From the NCBI GenBank assembly GCA_036897525.1, contig JAYMTJ010000002.1:1-64000 (forward strand): a stretch of DNA of 64,000 bases. The letters run 5' to 3'. This document shows, one piece after another, positions 27,710 to 38,755 of this stretch (the first letter of the stretch is position 1; each line of letters opens with the position of its first letter). This DNA comes from Pelargonium x hortorum (Eukaryota; Streptophyta; Magnoliopsida; Geraniales; Geraniaceae). The translations under genes were made by a program, and so were the position numbers. Under the pieces are notes generated by a model that was not told where the DNA came from, did no database searches, and saw only the letters and a program-made list of their open reading frames with translations.

Positions 27710-29894
27710 TATTTTAGTGAAGTGTAACTCGTTTCTGTGGATTTTTTATAGAAGATTACTAGAACCTTAGTGAAGAAGCTAAGAAAGGATAGAGCTGCTA
27801 TGAGAAAAGGGATGCTTGATAAAACTTTTAAAAGTCCTGCATTTTTTCGTTTTGAAAGAGACTTCCGATTAAAAACAAAGATAACAAATCTTGATTCATT
27901 AGAACACTACCCAAACTAGTTATACAAAGAACCACTTTTCTAATAAAATTAACGGATTCTGGAATAACTACTATAAACCCTTTCAGTAAAGACTTTCCAG
28001 TCCACTCAAAGACTCAAATACAAACTAAGTCTGGTAAAGGGGTGAAATCCCTATTGAATACAGTAAGGAAATCACTTCACTCCTGAAATAGTCCCATTTG
28101 GTAGTTCCTCTCGAAACAGCAGTATTGGATTGGCAGCACTTGCTTACAAGGTTCCAGACAAGATAAACTTACCTAGCAATACAAAACCATTCCTTGGCTC
28201 GTTTCTATTAGCTACAAAAGAATAGAATCTGTCAATCTGTTTTTTTTAACCTTTCTTTAGCGGCACAGACTTGTACTAGCTTTGTACATCTCAACATAAC
28301 CTTCCCTCGCCAGCTAAGATGGTTAGTTAAGGTTATGAAATGCTTAATAGGGTTCCTACGGTTGAGTGATTCACTATTCATAAGACCTCCCATCCACTGA
28401 CAGCTCCCTAGAGGGTTCGCAGGTTCAATTATCACTATGAAAATTCTTATATATACGAGACGAGCTCTATTGCTTTATTGACAGATACGCATAAATCTAT
28501 TTAACCCCGAATACTCCTTATATTTGAAGCCCTCTTTTCTTCTTGTAACGAAAATCAACTTCATACACGTAACTCTTATATCAAATTATTCCAGACCTCC
28601 TCGCTTTAGCAGAGCATATATCCTTATAAGCTTTTTATAATCACTTAATTATAAAATACCCTCTTTTTTTTTACAGCCAAAGTTTAAATTCAGCAGAAAC
28701 TCTTAAAGAAAAAATTAGAGCGATAACTCATATCATAAGTCGTAATTTCAGTTCAAACCGAGACATCCTTATCTTAAGTTTTTTTTTAGATCCTTCGTTT
28801 TTAGCGAGGTTAACTTAACATTCTTTTTGTATGTTGGTATGGGGGTGGTAAGTAAAAAAAATTGAGGAAGCAGTACAAAGTATTTCACAAGGTCTGATTT
28901 CCGGAGTTTTTTTCTTTGTTAGACTACTATATATACCTCAAGAATTTAAAAGTAAGTTACTGATAGAAAGGTTTAGGTTAGACAGGTTTAGGGAGACTTT
29001 ATTTTGGAGGATCTTTATTTACCCTTGGAGCTTGTTCAGGATGGTAAGTAGTTCTAAGTCCTCTATAATACTCTCTCTTCTTCTTCTATAGTAAGAACAT
29101 CTAAAGGAATATGAATCTCTTCTAAAGTTTCAGGTTAAAGGTAATCAGTTCTCCTAAAACCTTTAGCGGAACCCTCTTTGGATGGACTTCTACATGCAAG
29201 GAATGAGTGGTAATGTCTTGTTCATGTAGCATCTTAGTAAGAGGTCAGTACTTGGTTAGGGTGTATAAAGAAAAGACCAAGCACAGAATCTCGGTACACT
29301 TCTCTGGACTAGATCTGCTAGGATTCAAGCTTAGATACTTCCTTTTTTTGAAATACCTTGAATTAGTCTATCTCAGTTGGGAGGCTTAGAGATAGCAGCA
29401 CCTAATAACATTATGATCGGAAGAGTCCTATCGACTAGAGAATCCTAGCTTGCAAACAAAAACCGGTTCAGGAAATCTTGTATGTAATTGTTGAACTCGG
29501 ATTAAGCATTACTAGATCTCTGGACCCTCCGGATTCGGGCTAGTCGGTAAAGGAGAGACTCCATTTGTATGTTTGCCCTTATTCCTATTTTTTCTTAAAC
29601 CTATAGGAACCTAAATCCAAGAAAGAAGACACATTTTCTTAAAAAGTAGCGTCCCTACTATAATATAAAGCAATTGCTAAATACTTCAGAAAGTAGTGGA
29701 ATTAAGTCCTTTCTCAAAATAGAGGAAAGAGGCGGTAAAGTCTAATGATTAACTTTTTATTTGACCCAAGGTAAGGGGTAGAAAAGATCTTAAGCTCCTT
29801 ATTTCGGTAGGTAATTTGTTAACCTGCATCAATACTTGTACTCCTCACTAAATAACTGGAATATTCACAGCGGAAGACGAATATACCCTAATAA

Positions 29895-30260
29895 CCTAAG
29901 AATTTCACCTGTATACCAGGCACACTCTTTATAAACTGGAAACACCAATACGTTCTTAGCCAAGTACTAAACAACAGCAATGCCATAGCTATGAAAGCCA
30001 TAACCCGTAGCCAGATCCTAAACCAGCACAGAAGAAGAGCTCGCTTTGGATTGGACTTCCCTCGACCCAGTGTACCACTACCATCTCCACAGACCAGTTG
30101 TTGACAGCTTGATAGCACTCACTTTCAATTAACAGCTTGGCTTGCATTCATTCCTTGGAGGGTCATCCAATTCAACTTGGTGGGATCAAGTGCTAATGTC
30201 ATTAGAACAAAGACAATTCTTAAACACCTTTGCTAGCTATAGACCTTCATTGGCAACCTA
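29895..30260. other. GC-rich island, open on both strands
   Basis: In the 120 bases 30001-30120 I count 61 G+C (about 51%), against roughly a third elsewhere. The flanking lines 29941-30000 and 30121-30180 hold 24 and 25 of 60. A plus-strand frame is open for 69 codons (29895-30101, ended by TGA at 30102), and a 76-codon frame with a start runs antisense at 29888-30118. The plus reading contains a basic stretch HRRRARFG at about codons 45-52. I recognise no family in either reading. High G+C alone lowers stop frequency, so openness on both strands is weak evidence for coding. Inserted foreign DNA or an eroded gene fragment are both possible. Confidence 0.5.
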
Positions 30261-31580
30261 AGATAGAAATTATGTTAGTGTTCGGCTAAATAGTAGGATT
30301 TTATTAACTTTGCAGACATTCTTAGTAATTGTTCTTCAACAGCAATAGTTTTTCCTCCATTCACGTAAATTTACTGCATTTTTTCTTGAAATTATTCCGA
30401 CTAAGTATAGGGACGGCAATTCGAATAGACTTATAGATAAGGTTCCTTTATTACAGAAATTCCCTGTACATCCGGGAACAGGTACAAAAAAAGGAGTATA
30501 TGTACTTTTAGTATTTCCTACTTCCACAGCTGGGGGATATATCCTTTTTTAATCACCCAAAAAAGAATTTCAAAATTAATGACGGGTTTTCTGGTAAAGT
30601 CAAAATAAGGTAAGGTCAACAAGTGAAAGAGGTCTGTTTTTAGTTTCCAAGTATAATATAAGTCATTTTGGGATATTTAGGGATTTTAGTAAGGAGTTTT
30701 CTCGGATAAATGAACTAAAGTTTAGTCTCTTTTGTAGTTGTTGGTGTAAAGTGGTATATTCATTATAGTATATAACTTCGCTATGCTAAAGTCCGGTAGA
30801 ATGATTGATTCCTCAAAGCACTTCTCTAGGGCACTATCCTCTTTAACGATAAAAGCCGGGAACAAGAGGTTCTTATATTTGACTGACAGCTCCCAAGGTG
30901 CCCGTGGTTTGTCTTCCTTGTAAGGTAAGGAATCTCCTACTCTGTATCTATTATTCCATTATAACAACTAAAGAATACAATTCAGAGAATTACATACAAT
31001 CCAAAGGGAATAGGACTTATTCAAAACACAAAGGCAAATAAAACGAGGAATTACTCCTTCATAAAGGAACTCATTTAGCGGATTCCATTTGCTGGCATTA
31101 CAGACAGATCGGAATCAAGCTCTCAAACCTAAAAAACTCATTAAAATAGATTCCATTTACTTTACTTGAGTTACCCCTTTACGTATTTCCCACACCAAGA
31201 CTTAGTCGACGTATCTTTAACTCAAACTCAGAGATCCTCAAAAGCACTTAATTAAATATCTGGAATTGTGTAACACTTTTTTTATATACCACAAGCTCGC
31301 GAATCTTCCTTTTTTTTTTGAACGTCTTACTTATTCTACATGAAATAAATACAAATTGACTTACAGTGATCCGGTAATTCTATCACGAACGAGTAACACG
31401 CGTACAAAAAAAGGTAGTCAAATGAGAATCTAAATTAATAATTTCATCAATATCAGAATCAGATTAAAACTCGGAACCTGCGCTACTAAGGATTTCTAAC
31501 TAAATTACTTAGAAAGAAGAAAGTGTTCAAGATCTATTCTATAATCTTGCGAAATATTATGTTTTTTATCTGAAAAATGA
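30261..31580. other. AT-rich spacer, nothing recognised
   Basis: A 63-codon minus-strand frame at 30336-30527 resembles nothing known. An inverted repeat CCTT-GT-AAGG with a second AAGGAA copy lies near 30915-30935. I see no RNA gene or promoter. Confidence 0.6.
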
Positions 31581-31582
31581 AT

Positions 31583-31655
31583 GACGGCAAGAATCCGGTG
31601 GTAGAGCACTGGTATATGAATAAGTATGTCAGTGGTTCAAATCCTGTCGTATAGG
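31583..31655 (+). pseudogene. tRNA-like relic with exact T-loop word
   Basis: GGTGGTAGAGCA at about 31597 matches the tRNA D-loop and 3' D-stem. GGTTCAAATCC at 31634-31644 is an exact T-arm consensus. The distance from TGGTAGAG to GGTTC is 35 bases, the same as in plastid trnT-GGU as I remember it. In that register the anticodon loop reads ATATGAA (31614-31620), with T33 and A37 in place and an ATG triplet at the anticodon position. ACGGCA (31584-31589) can pair with TGTCGT (31645-31650), counting one G-U pair, but this overlaps the 3' side of the T-stem. The T-stem pairs at only three of five positions and the anticodon stem is poor. I read it as a decayed tRNA of uncertain identity. Confidence 0.48.
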
Positions 31656-31659
31656 TTTT

Positions 31660-34600
31660 AACTAGTCTAAATTTTAAACAAGTTTCCCGGCCCTTTCGTG
31701 ATGAGCCTTAATCCTATCTAAGTAATGGGGCGTTTTCTATTTCCAAGGTATCCTTAATAAGAATTAAAATAAAAAGGAATACTGGCCGGGATAAGATTCT
31801 GATCGCAAAAGGATGGCAAGAAATACTCTAAGCAGGGCTTAGAATTTAGGCTTTCATTTGTTTCTATGTACTACTGGTACATATATCGTAGCCGTAGTTG
31901 ACACAAGGAGTTCTTCCAGATATATTCAACGGGTTTTCACTAAGAATTGAAATTTGAGTGAAATTAGAGAACGTATTCTACTAAATGAAATCTTTTAGAG
32001 AAACAGAAGATCGTAAGGATCTAAAAAGCAAGGCTGAGGTCCTAGGTTTACCCGAGATAGTATTACTTCTTTGAAAGTAGCGTACTAATAATGTGAAATA
32101 AATTTCACTAAAATCTTTAACTAGCATATCATAAACTGGAAACAAAAGAAATAGCGCATATATTGATAGAAAAAAATTATTATTAAATTTTTTAGTTAGG
32201 GTTTCTGCAAAGGGATCCACATCCGTAAGCCTTCTTTACCAAGGGTGCCTTATAAGAATAAACCTATAAATAAGAAATTAATAGTGAACAGTAGAAGGGC
32301 TACTTGGGGCAGAGAAAGGATCTGAGTTCTTTCAAAAGATAGGAATATGTATAAATATTGTATTTTTTTTTACTGTAGCGAGTCTTGCTAATCCTATTAA
32401 AATTGAAATTAGAGTCATGTACCAGTACGTAATGTAGCTTGTTTATCCTATACTATAAGTTTTTGATTATACAAAATTTTTTAAAGGATTACGGGTTAGT
32501 AAGGACCTATAGAGGTGATAATTGTACAAAATAAAAGAATTAGGATACCCACAATTCTAGAGGACACTTTAAAATTCGTGTTTATTTTTGATTTTCCGCA
32601 GGAAACCTTGTTTAATAAATTTGAAGTATAACTAGGTATTCGGAGGACTCCCTTTTAGCTAGCAATTTTCTTAAAGCACAGGATTTCTCTAAATAAAAAT
32701 GAGCACTATTTAAGCTCTTTTGTTATGTTAACCTAGACGAGAAAACCTCTGGAAAGGGTGTATCGGAGATATTGCCCCGGATAGGTAGGGTATGCGCCGG
32801 AGTGATAACTATAGAAAAAAAAGTATGCAAAATCTTGTAAGGACTTTTTGTAAAGTTTTTTTCTTCTTTAAGTTTAAGCGAAAAAAGTGGATATTATGGT
32901 CCTCCTAACAGTTATAATTAACATATACTGTAAATCTCGTACGAAAGTCAGGTGGAGTTAGAAAGCTTCCAGCTTTTCATAAGGATACTTGCAAAAGGTA
33001 GTTGTAGATTAGTAATAGGCCGGTCGTAACTAACTTAATGCCTAGGAATTCATTTTGAGTAAGTGCTTTTTGTTTTGATATATTTGGTGAATTTATAATT
33101 AGGTATCCGCGTAGAAATAATACTGAGTAACTGGGTAGACTAAAGTAGCAGAGGCTGGGGGCGCTTTTCATAATTATAAAGTATAGTAAACCGATAAGGC
33201 TTTAGTAATAAAAAAAGAATATTTGAAATCTTTTACTCGTGTAACCTCAAATATCTGATTCTAGTGGGCACCCGAGATACCCCTAACCCTAAGACATAAT
33301 TTTTGTTAAATTAAATCCTTTTAACCCTATTGTATGCAAAGAATACTAGGTCCTATCTAAACACAAAGTTATATGTGTTTCCTCGGCTATTCTCTTTTTT
33401 TTGGAGCCTCCTTGAGTCGATTTTTAAACCGGATCGCCGCTTATTTATTCAGCTTGGTTTTCAAAATTGAGAATTGTATATACTATAGCTACTACTTTTG
33501 TCTACGCCTAAGGGGGAGATTTTGTTTTTGTTTGGTATGTTATTTTGATTTTAAGAGGGGGTGCTAGAAGTAGAAGAATGAATGTAAAAATCACAGGCAG
33601 AATGGAAATTTGCTATAGAAAGTTTTCCTTCGTAAGCTGAGACCCAGTCAAGCCAATCAAAAAAAGAAGGGGTTCCTTTACCGGTATAAGAACTCTTTCA
33701 ATCAAGAATCAGGTTTTCGGCTATACAGTACAAATAGCACTTCCCAAGTCAATTACCGATTTCAGTACTCGTGAAACAACTTCATAGGAACTCTTCATAC
33801 CTATACTACCCAGTTTCTGTACCTCTACTTCTTTGTAACTCTACATAAATGCCTATCCTCTTAATAACCAGACTCTTTAGTTAAACTTATCCGCTACCTT
33901 TACCTAAAAGAATTTCTTTGGCTTCTCCTATTGCGTACCGTAACATCTACTACCTAAAATGGAAACACTTGAAACGGAGGAACATATAAAAAAAAAGAGC
34001 AACTAATTGAATTCCGGATCTCTTAGAAATACAATACCTTTAGACCAAGAAAGACTAAGAAGAAAAACTTTAAGTTTACTACTAGAAACATAAGAATTCC
34101 TCTAACTTTAGTTATTTTATTCCCTTTCAGCCAGAATACTGGAATACACGAGTTCTAATCCCAAGCTTAATGCACTTCTTCATAAATGGAACCTCCCTAG
34201 CCATAATGTACTCTCCTAAAAGCCTAAAAACCCTTTACAACTCTCACGACAATTCCGGTGAAGCCCTACCTATCATATTTATTAGAATCCCGAAACTGGA
34301 AACCCACTAGCAACACTTCTTAGAATTTTCTAAACCTATCCCTTGTTAACAGAGCCCTGAAAACTCGAAAACTGCAAAACAGAATGAATTTGTAAAAAAA
34401 CACCAACCTCAAATACCAAAAGACTAAGGAATCCTCTATCTAAACTAAAGTTGAGTCATTCCATGCAAAACCTTCTTAAAATCTAGACCTCTCTAAAGCT
34501 TTAGAATACTTACAACTTTCTTGATAACTATACCTTTCAGAACGGGTTTCTTAGGAGCTCTATCCTTCTTAGTATGTATCTTAATAGGAAGAGTTTTGCT

Positions 34601-34990
34601 TTCCCTATTAAAGGTAAAGGAGTAAGAGTTGGTTAATAGCGGAAATTAACATGTCTTAGCAACCCTCTCATAACCAAGAGCTTAACTGAGTTTAAATTAT
34701 ATAACCGCAGGGGCAAGTGGAAGAGATTTTGTGTCCTTTAAAGATATAAAAATTTGAATCTAGCTGTAACAAAAAAAAACTAATAATTATACAAGATATT
34801 ACTTCAATTCAAACTTCAAAGGGAAGTTTCCCTGGGATCCCGCGTAGCGAGAGCAGTCTCTTTAATCTTAACTAGCCTAAATCCAGTAGGTCAAAGTCTT
34901 AGAATAATACTAGAAAAGCTGACATACATATTGAAATGTAAAAATACGTGATACGAGTATATGGCTTGTCAAAAAAATTCTAAATCTCTG
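31660..34990. other. Gene-free spacer with a G-poor patch
   Basis: Frames of 64 to 79 codons occur at 31981-32220 and 32977-33171 (minus) and 33373-33567 (plus). All are hydrophobic or low in complexity and unrecognised. From about 33700 to 34560 the plus strand becomes A/C-rich and G-poor. In the 120 bases 34201-34320 I count 37 C against 12 G. This is the mirror image of the G-rich patches at 19.1 and 50.6 kb. No RNA gene is visible. Confidence 0.58.
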
Positions 34991-35060
34991 GTTTCTGGTT
35001 GGTTAGCGCATTTGGCTAATAGAGAATTTGACTCTAAATCTAGTTATTTACTTGACCTTT
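34990..35060 (+). pseudogene. tRNA-like relic (D-arm and anticodon-like arm)
   Basis: CTGGTTGGTTAGCGCA at about 34994 resembles a tRNA D-loop followed by the 3' D-stem. Further on, TTTGA-CTCTAAA-TCTAG folds with four of five stem positions paired (one G-U) around a seven-base loop with T33, giving a CTA triplet at the anticodon position. The gap between the two parts is longer than normal. The second element could instead be a damaged T-arm (CTCTAAATC). There is no clean acceptor pairing. It is probably a decayed tRNA, but identity and limits are uncertain. Confidence 0.28.
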
Positions 35061-36059
35061 ATAGATGGGTCTAAAGGGCCTTTTCTTTTTTTTTTTTATT
35101 GGAACTCGTGCTTTCAGATCCTAAAACGCAAAACATTTTTATGCTATTTTTAACTCAAGCTTTCAGAAAAACTTTTAATATAATGTCTGGTTACTGATTA
35201 TACACTTCTATAAATGTCTATAGTATAGAAAGGATCCCTTATCTAAGAATCAAATTATACAATATTCAATCCTTGTATTACCTTACACTATAACAACCCT
35301 GAAAAAAGGAAACTTTCACTTTATAAAAAAAAAAGAGGTGGGCGCGCATATACCTCGAGTTTTTTGCTAGAGTTTGGGAGGATAAGGTAAATGTGTAGGA
35401 GCCCTCTGTTAATTGTATTCCTAGTAATATATAAGAGTAAAAGATCCTATTAATTTCATCGTAGTAAAGCACTCCTCAGTACCCCACTAAGTTCAATAAA
35501 GAAACTCTATTGAGGGGGGTTTCCGAAAATAACTAAAAGAAGCACAACTTAGATAAAAAAAAGTTGTAATAGTATAATATCTCCTACACGTTATAACCGA
35601 GAGAGCCCAATACCTAAGAGACTTTTGTTAAAGGTTCAAATCTCATAAATCCCTCTAACTACTTCTATAAAGAAAACTAAATCTTTAAAGTATCCTAAAA
35701 ATTAAGCTAAATCAACTCCCTTGTACCATAATTTAATCTTTCTTTATAGGGCCCTTTCTCTGTATATTTAATTAATAAGTCAAGAGATTTCCCACTTATA
35801 TATAAGTTAAAATAAATTCCTTAAGTACTACTCTTTTTTTTTGAACTAGACTTCTTCTATAAACGAAAGGAAGAAAGAGGTTAACTCGGCGGAGGCCTTT
35901 AAGTTCATTTTTTGTATCCCTTTTATTCCTGTTTACAAAATATTCCAGAATATTCTCACCAATACCCCGTGACTTATGTCCGCTAGTATTCTAAATTCTA
36001 AAAGCTATAAAGAAAGCTCTCATCACTTTGCTAAATGCGTAGTTGTGGCATTACTTGAT
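35061..36059. other. AT-rich spacer, nothing recognised
   Basis: A 12-base T run lies at 35086-35097, just downstream of the tRNA-like relic. A 64-codon minus-strand frame at 35278-35472 is unrecognised. GGTTCAAATCTC near 35626 resembles a T-arm, but its supposed D-arm is out of place, so I do not call it. Confidence 0.6.
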
Positions 36060-36075
36060 CGTGGGGGAACCCACG
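36060..36075. other. Stable hairpin with GGAA tetraloop
   Basis: CGTGGG and CCCACG form a perfect six-base, GC-rich stem closed by GGAA, a GNRA-type tetraloop. An outer T-G wobble can extend it by one pair. GNRA loops are favoured in structured RNA because they are stable and dock into receptors, so a transcript of the plus strand would fold here. No gene or intron core is visible around it, and no T run follows to suggest an intrinsic terminator. Confidence 0.5.
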
Positions 36076-36239
36076 GAATTTCTAAAAGAAGGGCGGTACG
36101 GACTATTTTCTAAAAGTTGATTTATAATAGATATAAGGAGCCAGATTCCTTTAATTACCCGGAGCTACTATCTTAGTATAAGTATCCATATCCTATTAAA
36201 GGCCCTCTGATTGCACACCCGCCTCGGAGTTTGTAAACA

Positions 36240-36305
36240 CAACCGCGATAAGACCTACCGAGAAGTCTTATAATTTAAAAGACTCTACCAGACCACGCCT
36301 TTCAC
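36240..36305 (-). pseudogene. tRNA-like relic, Lys-like anticodon arm
   Basis: On the minus strand, CTGGTAGAGTC (the complement of 36281-36291) matches a D-arm. Directly after it, GTCTT and AAGAC form a perfect five-base stem (36265-36283) enclosing nine T/A bases, recalling the CTTTTAA loop of trnK(UUU) with two extra bases. GGTCTTATC then lies 35 bases after the D-arm word, where GGTTCAAATC would be expected, so the T-loop is damaged. No acceptor pairing is seen. The correct spacing supports tRNA ancestry; the Lys assignment is only a suggestion. Confidence 0.3.
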
Positions 36306-36880
36306 TACCCTGTATTTTGGAGTCTAATGTTAGAGATTCTCTATATAAGTAAGTACAAGCCGATCCTAGCTTTTCTATTATATCTTATATCTTTACGACA
36401 CAAAAAAACCAATAAATTAGGGATATTCCTATAAATAAATATTATCTTACTTTGTTAACAGGTATTCTAGTAATTCAATTCTTAAGAGAATGCATTATAT
36501 AGAGTCTTTTTACTTAATTCTTAGAACTCTTCTATAATACCTAAAAGGTTAGCATAAGACGACAGAAGGCAAAAGCTAAATTTGTTGTTAACAAGGAAGC
36601 ATTCTCTTGAAAATGTTGATGAATATGACTTGTCTAATTATTACTAAGAGGTATTCAGGAGTAGTCAATTTATCAATAGTTTAGTAAGTATGCGGGATAC
36701 ACAAAATGGGAAACCTTCGGCTCTCTCTCTCAGTGAATTAAAATAGCAAAGCAAATAAATACGCTAAACCTTTTTGCTTAGTGTAATATACTAGTAGTCT
36801 TCTAGTAGTCAATCTTACAATTATATAATTAAGTGATTCCATCGTGAAGAGTATATCCACTAGAGCTTTCAACACTCAGG
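36306..36880. other. AT-rich spacer, nothing recognised
   Basis: No frame above 60 codons and no RNA gene or repeat is visible between the Lys-like relic and the palindrome at 36886. Confidence 0.6.
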
Positions 36881-36885
36881 ATTAA

Positions 36886-36897
36886 AAGGGGTCCCTT
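36886..36897. repeat. Short palindrome AAGGG-GT-CCCTT
   Basis: Perfect five-base arms around GT, the same arms as at 3057 and 20432. It lies just upstream of a weak tRNA-like segment. Confidence 0.45.
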
Positions 36898-36902
36898 AAA
36901 AA

Positions 36903-36960
36903 TAAGTTAAGGCTTATAACTTAGAAGAAGCACCAACAGGTTCAAATACTGTAGACGAAA
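36903..36960 (+). pseudogene. Possible T-arm of a tRNA relic (weak)
   Basis: ACAG and CTGT form a perfect four-base stem (36936-36939 with 36949-36952) around GTTCAAATA, which contains the T-loop word TTCAAAT. TTAAGGC about 30 bases upstream recalls the D-arm word GTAAGGC of Gln- and Cys-type tRNAs. No anticodon stem or acceptor stem is visible. It may be only a lone T-arm-like hairpin. Confidence 0.2.
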
Positions 36961-38665
36961 TACTCTGTAGATGAGAGATGTCCTCATTATATCGTATAAT
37001 TTTAAGTCACAAGAAATCCTTATATCGAAAAACGGGTATTCAAGTCCTTGGATATACCCCGGGCAATCGAGGTTGAGGCGCAGGAGGAGGTATAATCCTC
37101 ATGTCAACAAAACAAAAATTGAAACTAGCTAACGAAGTTTTTAGCTTTACAAAAGCTCCACAGCGATGAACGAAATCCCATGCTTTGAAGAATGCTGTTT
37201 AGGGTTAGGCGAGACCCTAAAATAAAGTAAAAGAAAAGCAATTGCAGAAGGAATCACATAGTACAAACTTGAAAAAAAAAAAAATGAGTTCAATGGTTAG
37301 TGTGAGACAAGCGTTCTTTTTTTCCCTACACATTCCTAATAAGGGCTTTTACTAACCAACAACGAATGAATTTTATTCCAGTAATGAACTAAGATAAACC
37401 ATTAAATCCTACTTTATAGAGTAAAAGCAACTCTTACCAATTGAGGAAAATCCTGCTCCCAGCTGGAGAATTTACTTACTTCTTTTTAGTACGAATCTCT
37501 TAATATACAAAATATTTCTCAAGACTACATACACCAGAACGGGAGTACACTTGTGTAACCTTGGTGAATTTTTTAGTTTAGCATTTAATATTTAATATAA
37601 GCTGGGCAAGTATCGGCCCACTCTTCCAGGAACACATAAGCACTTTAAGTAAATTATCCGAAGTTAGTTGTCTTGCTAAAACTTTAGGTTAGGATAAATA
37701 AGAATATCAAGGGGTTCCTCTCAGCATGTTTTTTAAGCAGCTCAGTAACTAAGATCCGCTTTCTGTAATACTAAGAAAATGAACTGTGAAGAAATTCCTT
37801 TACTCTATAACTTCAAGTTTCTTTTTACTATAAAAAGCCAAGCCGGAGCCACATCGATAGCACGAGCTGACCCACTGTTTTTATCTATTAGCTAGGAGTC
37901 CTTTTTATAGGTATTTGATCTCACGGCTTTTTTATATACTCGGGATTTCCGACTTAGGGATCGACCTGGATACCCCAGCCTCAGGTTCAAAAGTATCCTA
38001 ATAGCAAAAGAATCGCTAAGGAGTTATTTCAGTTAACTATACCACACTAAGGTAAGGTTAAGGGATTTACCCCGGTTTAGCTAATGAGGCAGTTTACTCA
38101 CTCGTCCATACAAAATGGATACTAGAGCGAGTGCTTAAGACGTGTTTTCGTTATAATGAACGAAGCAACTCCCCCTTCTAATACTTAATACTACGGGGAA
38201 GCTTGGAGTAGATTGTTAACCCTGACGGGTTCCTGATATTCTAGAGTCATTTCTTTTTATTACGAGTCTCCTTATCTTTTCTAAAGGGGATAGCTTATAC
38301 ATATTCTTATAGATTCTAGTGTTTCCTTTATGAAAGGTCCAGCTAGGGGGACTGACTCTATAACGGGGACAATCTACAGTAAAGTTGTTACGGGTTCTGT
38401 TTCTCAAAGGGAGCACTCTTACTAATCTGCAAGTTAAGTTAATAAGAAAAACTTCCTTACCTTTGCTTTGGGGGCTAAGTACATTGTAACAACGGATTCT
38501 AATTATCTGGTAAGAAGTATAAAGCGAATTCTTAGTATCATTCATGAACCTTTTTTTGTTTGGAGGTTCAAATGGACTTCATTTAGCGGTAAAAAAAAAA
38601 ATAGTACAAATAAAAGAAACACTTATATCTAGTCTCTAGCCTGTATAGTATCTCTTATCTGAGAA
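36961..38665. other. AT-rich spacer with the longest open frame
   Basis: The longest frame of the window, 109 codons on the minus strand (38216-38545, ATG start), lies here. It is basic, rich in Arg, Lys and Asn, and resembles no family I know. A GGGTAT...ATACCC inverted repeat lies at about 37034-37060 around a loop containing TTCAAGTCC. A 13-base A run lies at 37272-37284. No RNA gene is called. Confidence 0.55.
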
Positions 38666-38666
38666 T

Positions 38667-38755
38667 GGGGCGACAATCTACGAATCAATTAGCGGTAGAG
38701 CACGGTAGTTTTCTTTTTACAAATGTCATAGGAAAAAGTCGACTTAAATGTCTTA
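38667..38755 (+). pseudogene. tRNA-like relic (D-arm well kept)
   Basis: TTAGCGGTAGAGCACGG at about 38689 is a good D-loop and 3' D-stem, sharing GGTAGAGCAC with the relic at 31.6 kb. A GTTTTCTTTTTAC segment lies where the anticodon arm would be. GTCATAGG then occurs about 30 bases after the D-arm word, resembling the variable loop and 5' T-stem of many tRNAs, but the T-loop itself has become A-rich. There is no acceptor pairing. I read it as a decayed tRNA of unknown identity. Confidence 0.3.

Larger units (their letters stand above)
19421..29894. other. Long AT-rich spacer, no gene supported
   Basis: Frames of 60 to 68 codons occur at 19869-20075, 27479-27670 and 28232-28435 (minus) and at 29207-29389 (plus). 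None resembles a known protein. The part around 28230-28440 looks richer in G+C than its surroundings. Palindromes of the common type lie at 20117-20124, 20432-20442, 21872-21882, 22743-22752, 23030-23039 and 27699-27709. No T-arm/D-arm pair or other RNA gene is visible across these 10 kb, a contrast with 31-42 kb. Confidence 0.6.

Noticed and set aside
28232-28435. 67-codon minus-strand frame in a somewhat GC-richer patch
   Set aside because: The peptide looks less biased than most, but nothing in it matches a family I know and higher G+C alone explains the open frame.
736-29037. Shared word CTTGGAGCTTGTTC at about 736 and 29024
   Set aside because: A 14-base repeat is expected by chance many times in a window of this size, and the similarity does not extend.
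35610-35645. AAAGGTTCAAATCTC, T-arm-like
   Set aside because: The T-stem does not pair and the possible D-arm is at the wrong spacing.
38216-38545. Longest open frame, 109 codons, minus strand, ATG start
   Set aside because: The translation is basic and resembles no known family. There is no clear start context or neighbour, and one frame of this length is plausible by chance among six frames of 64 kb.
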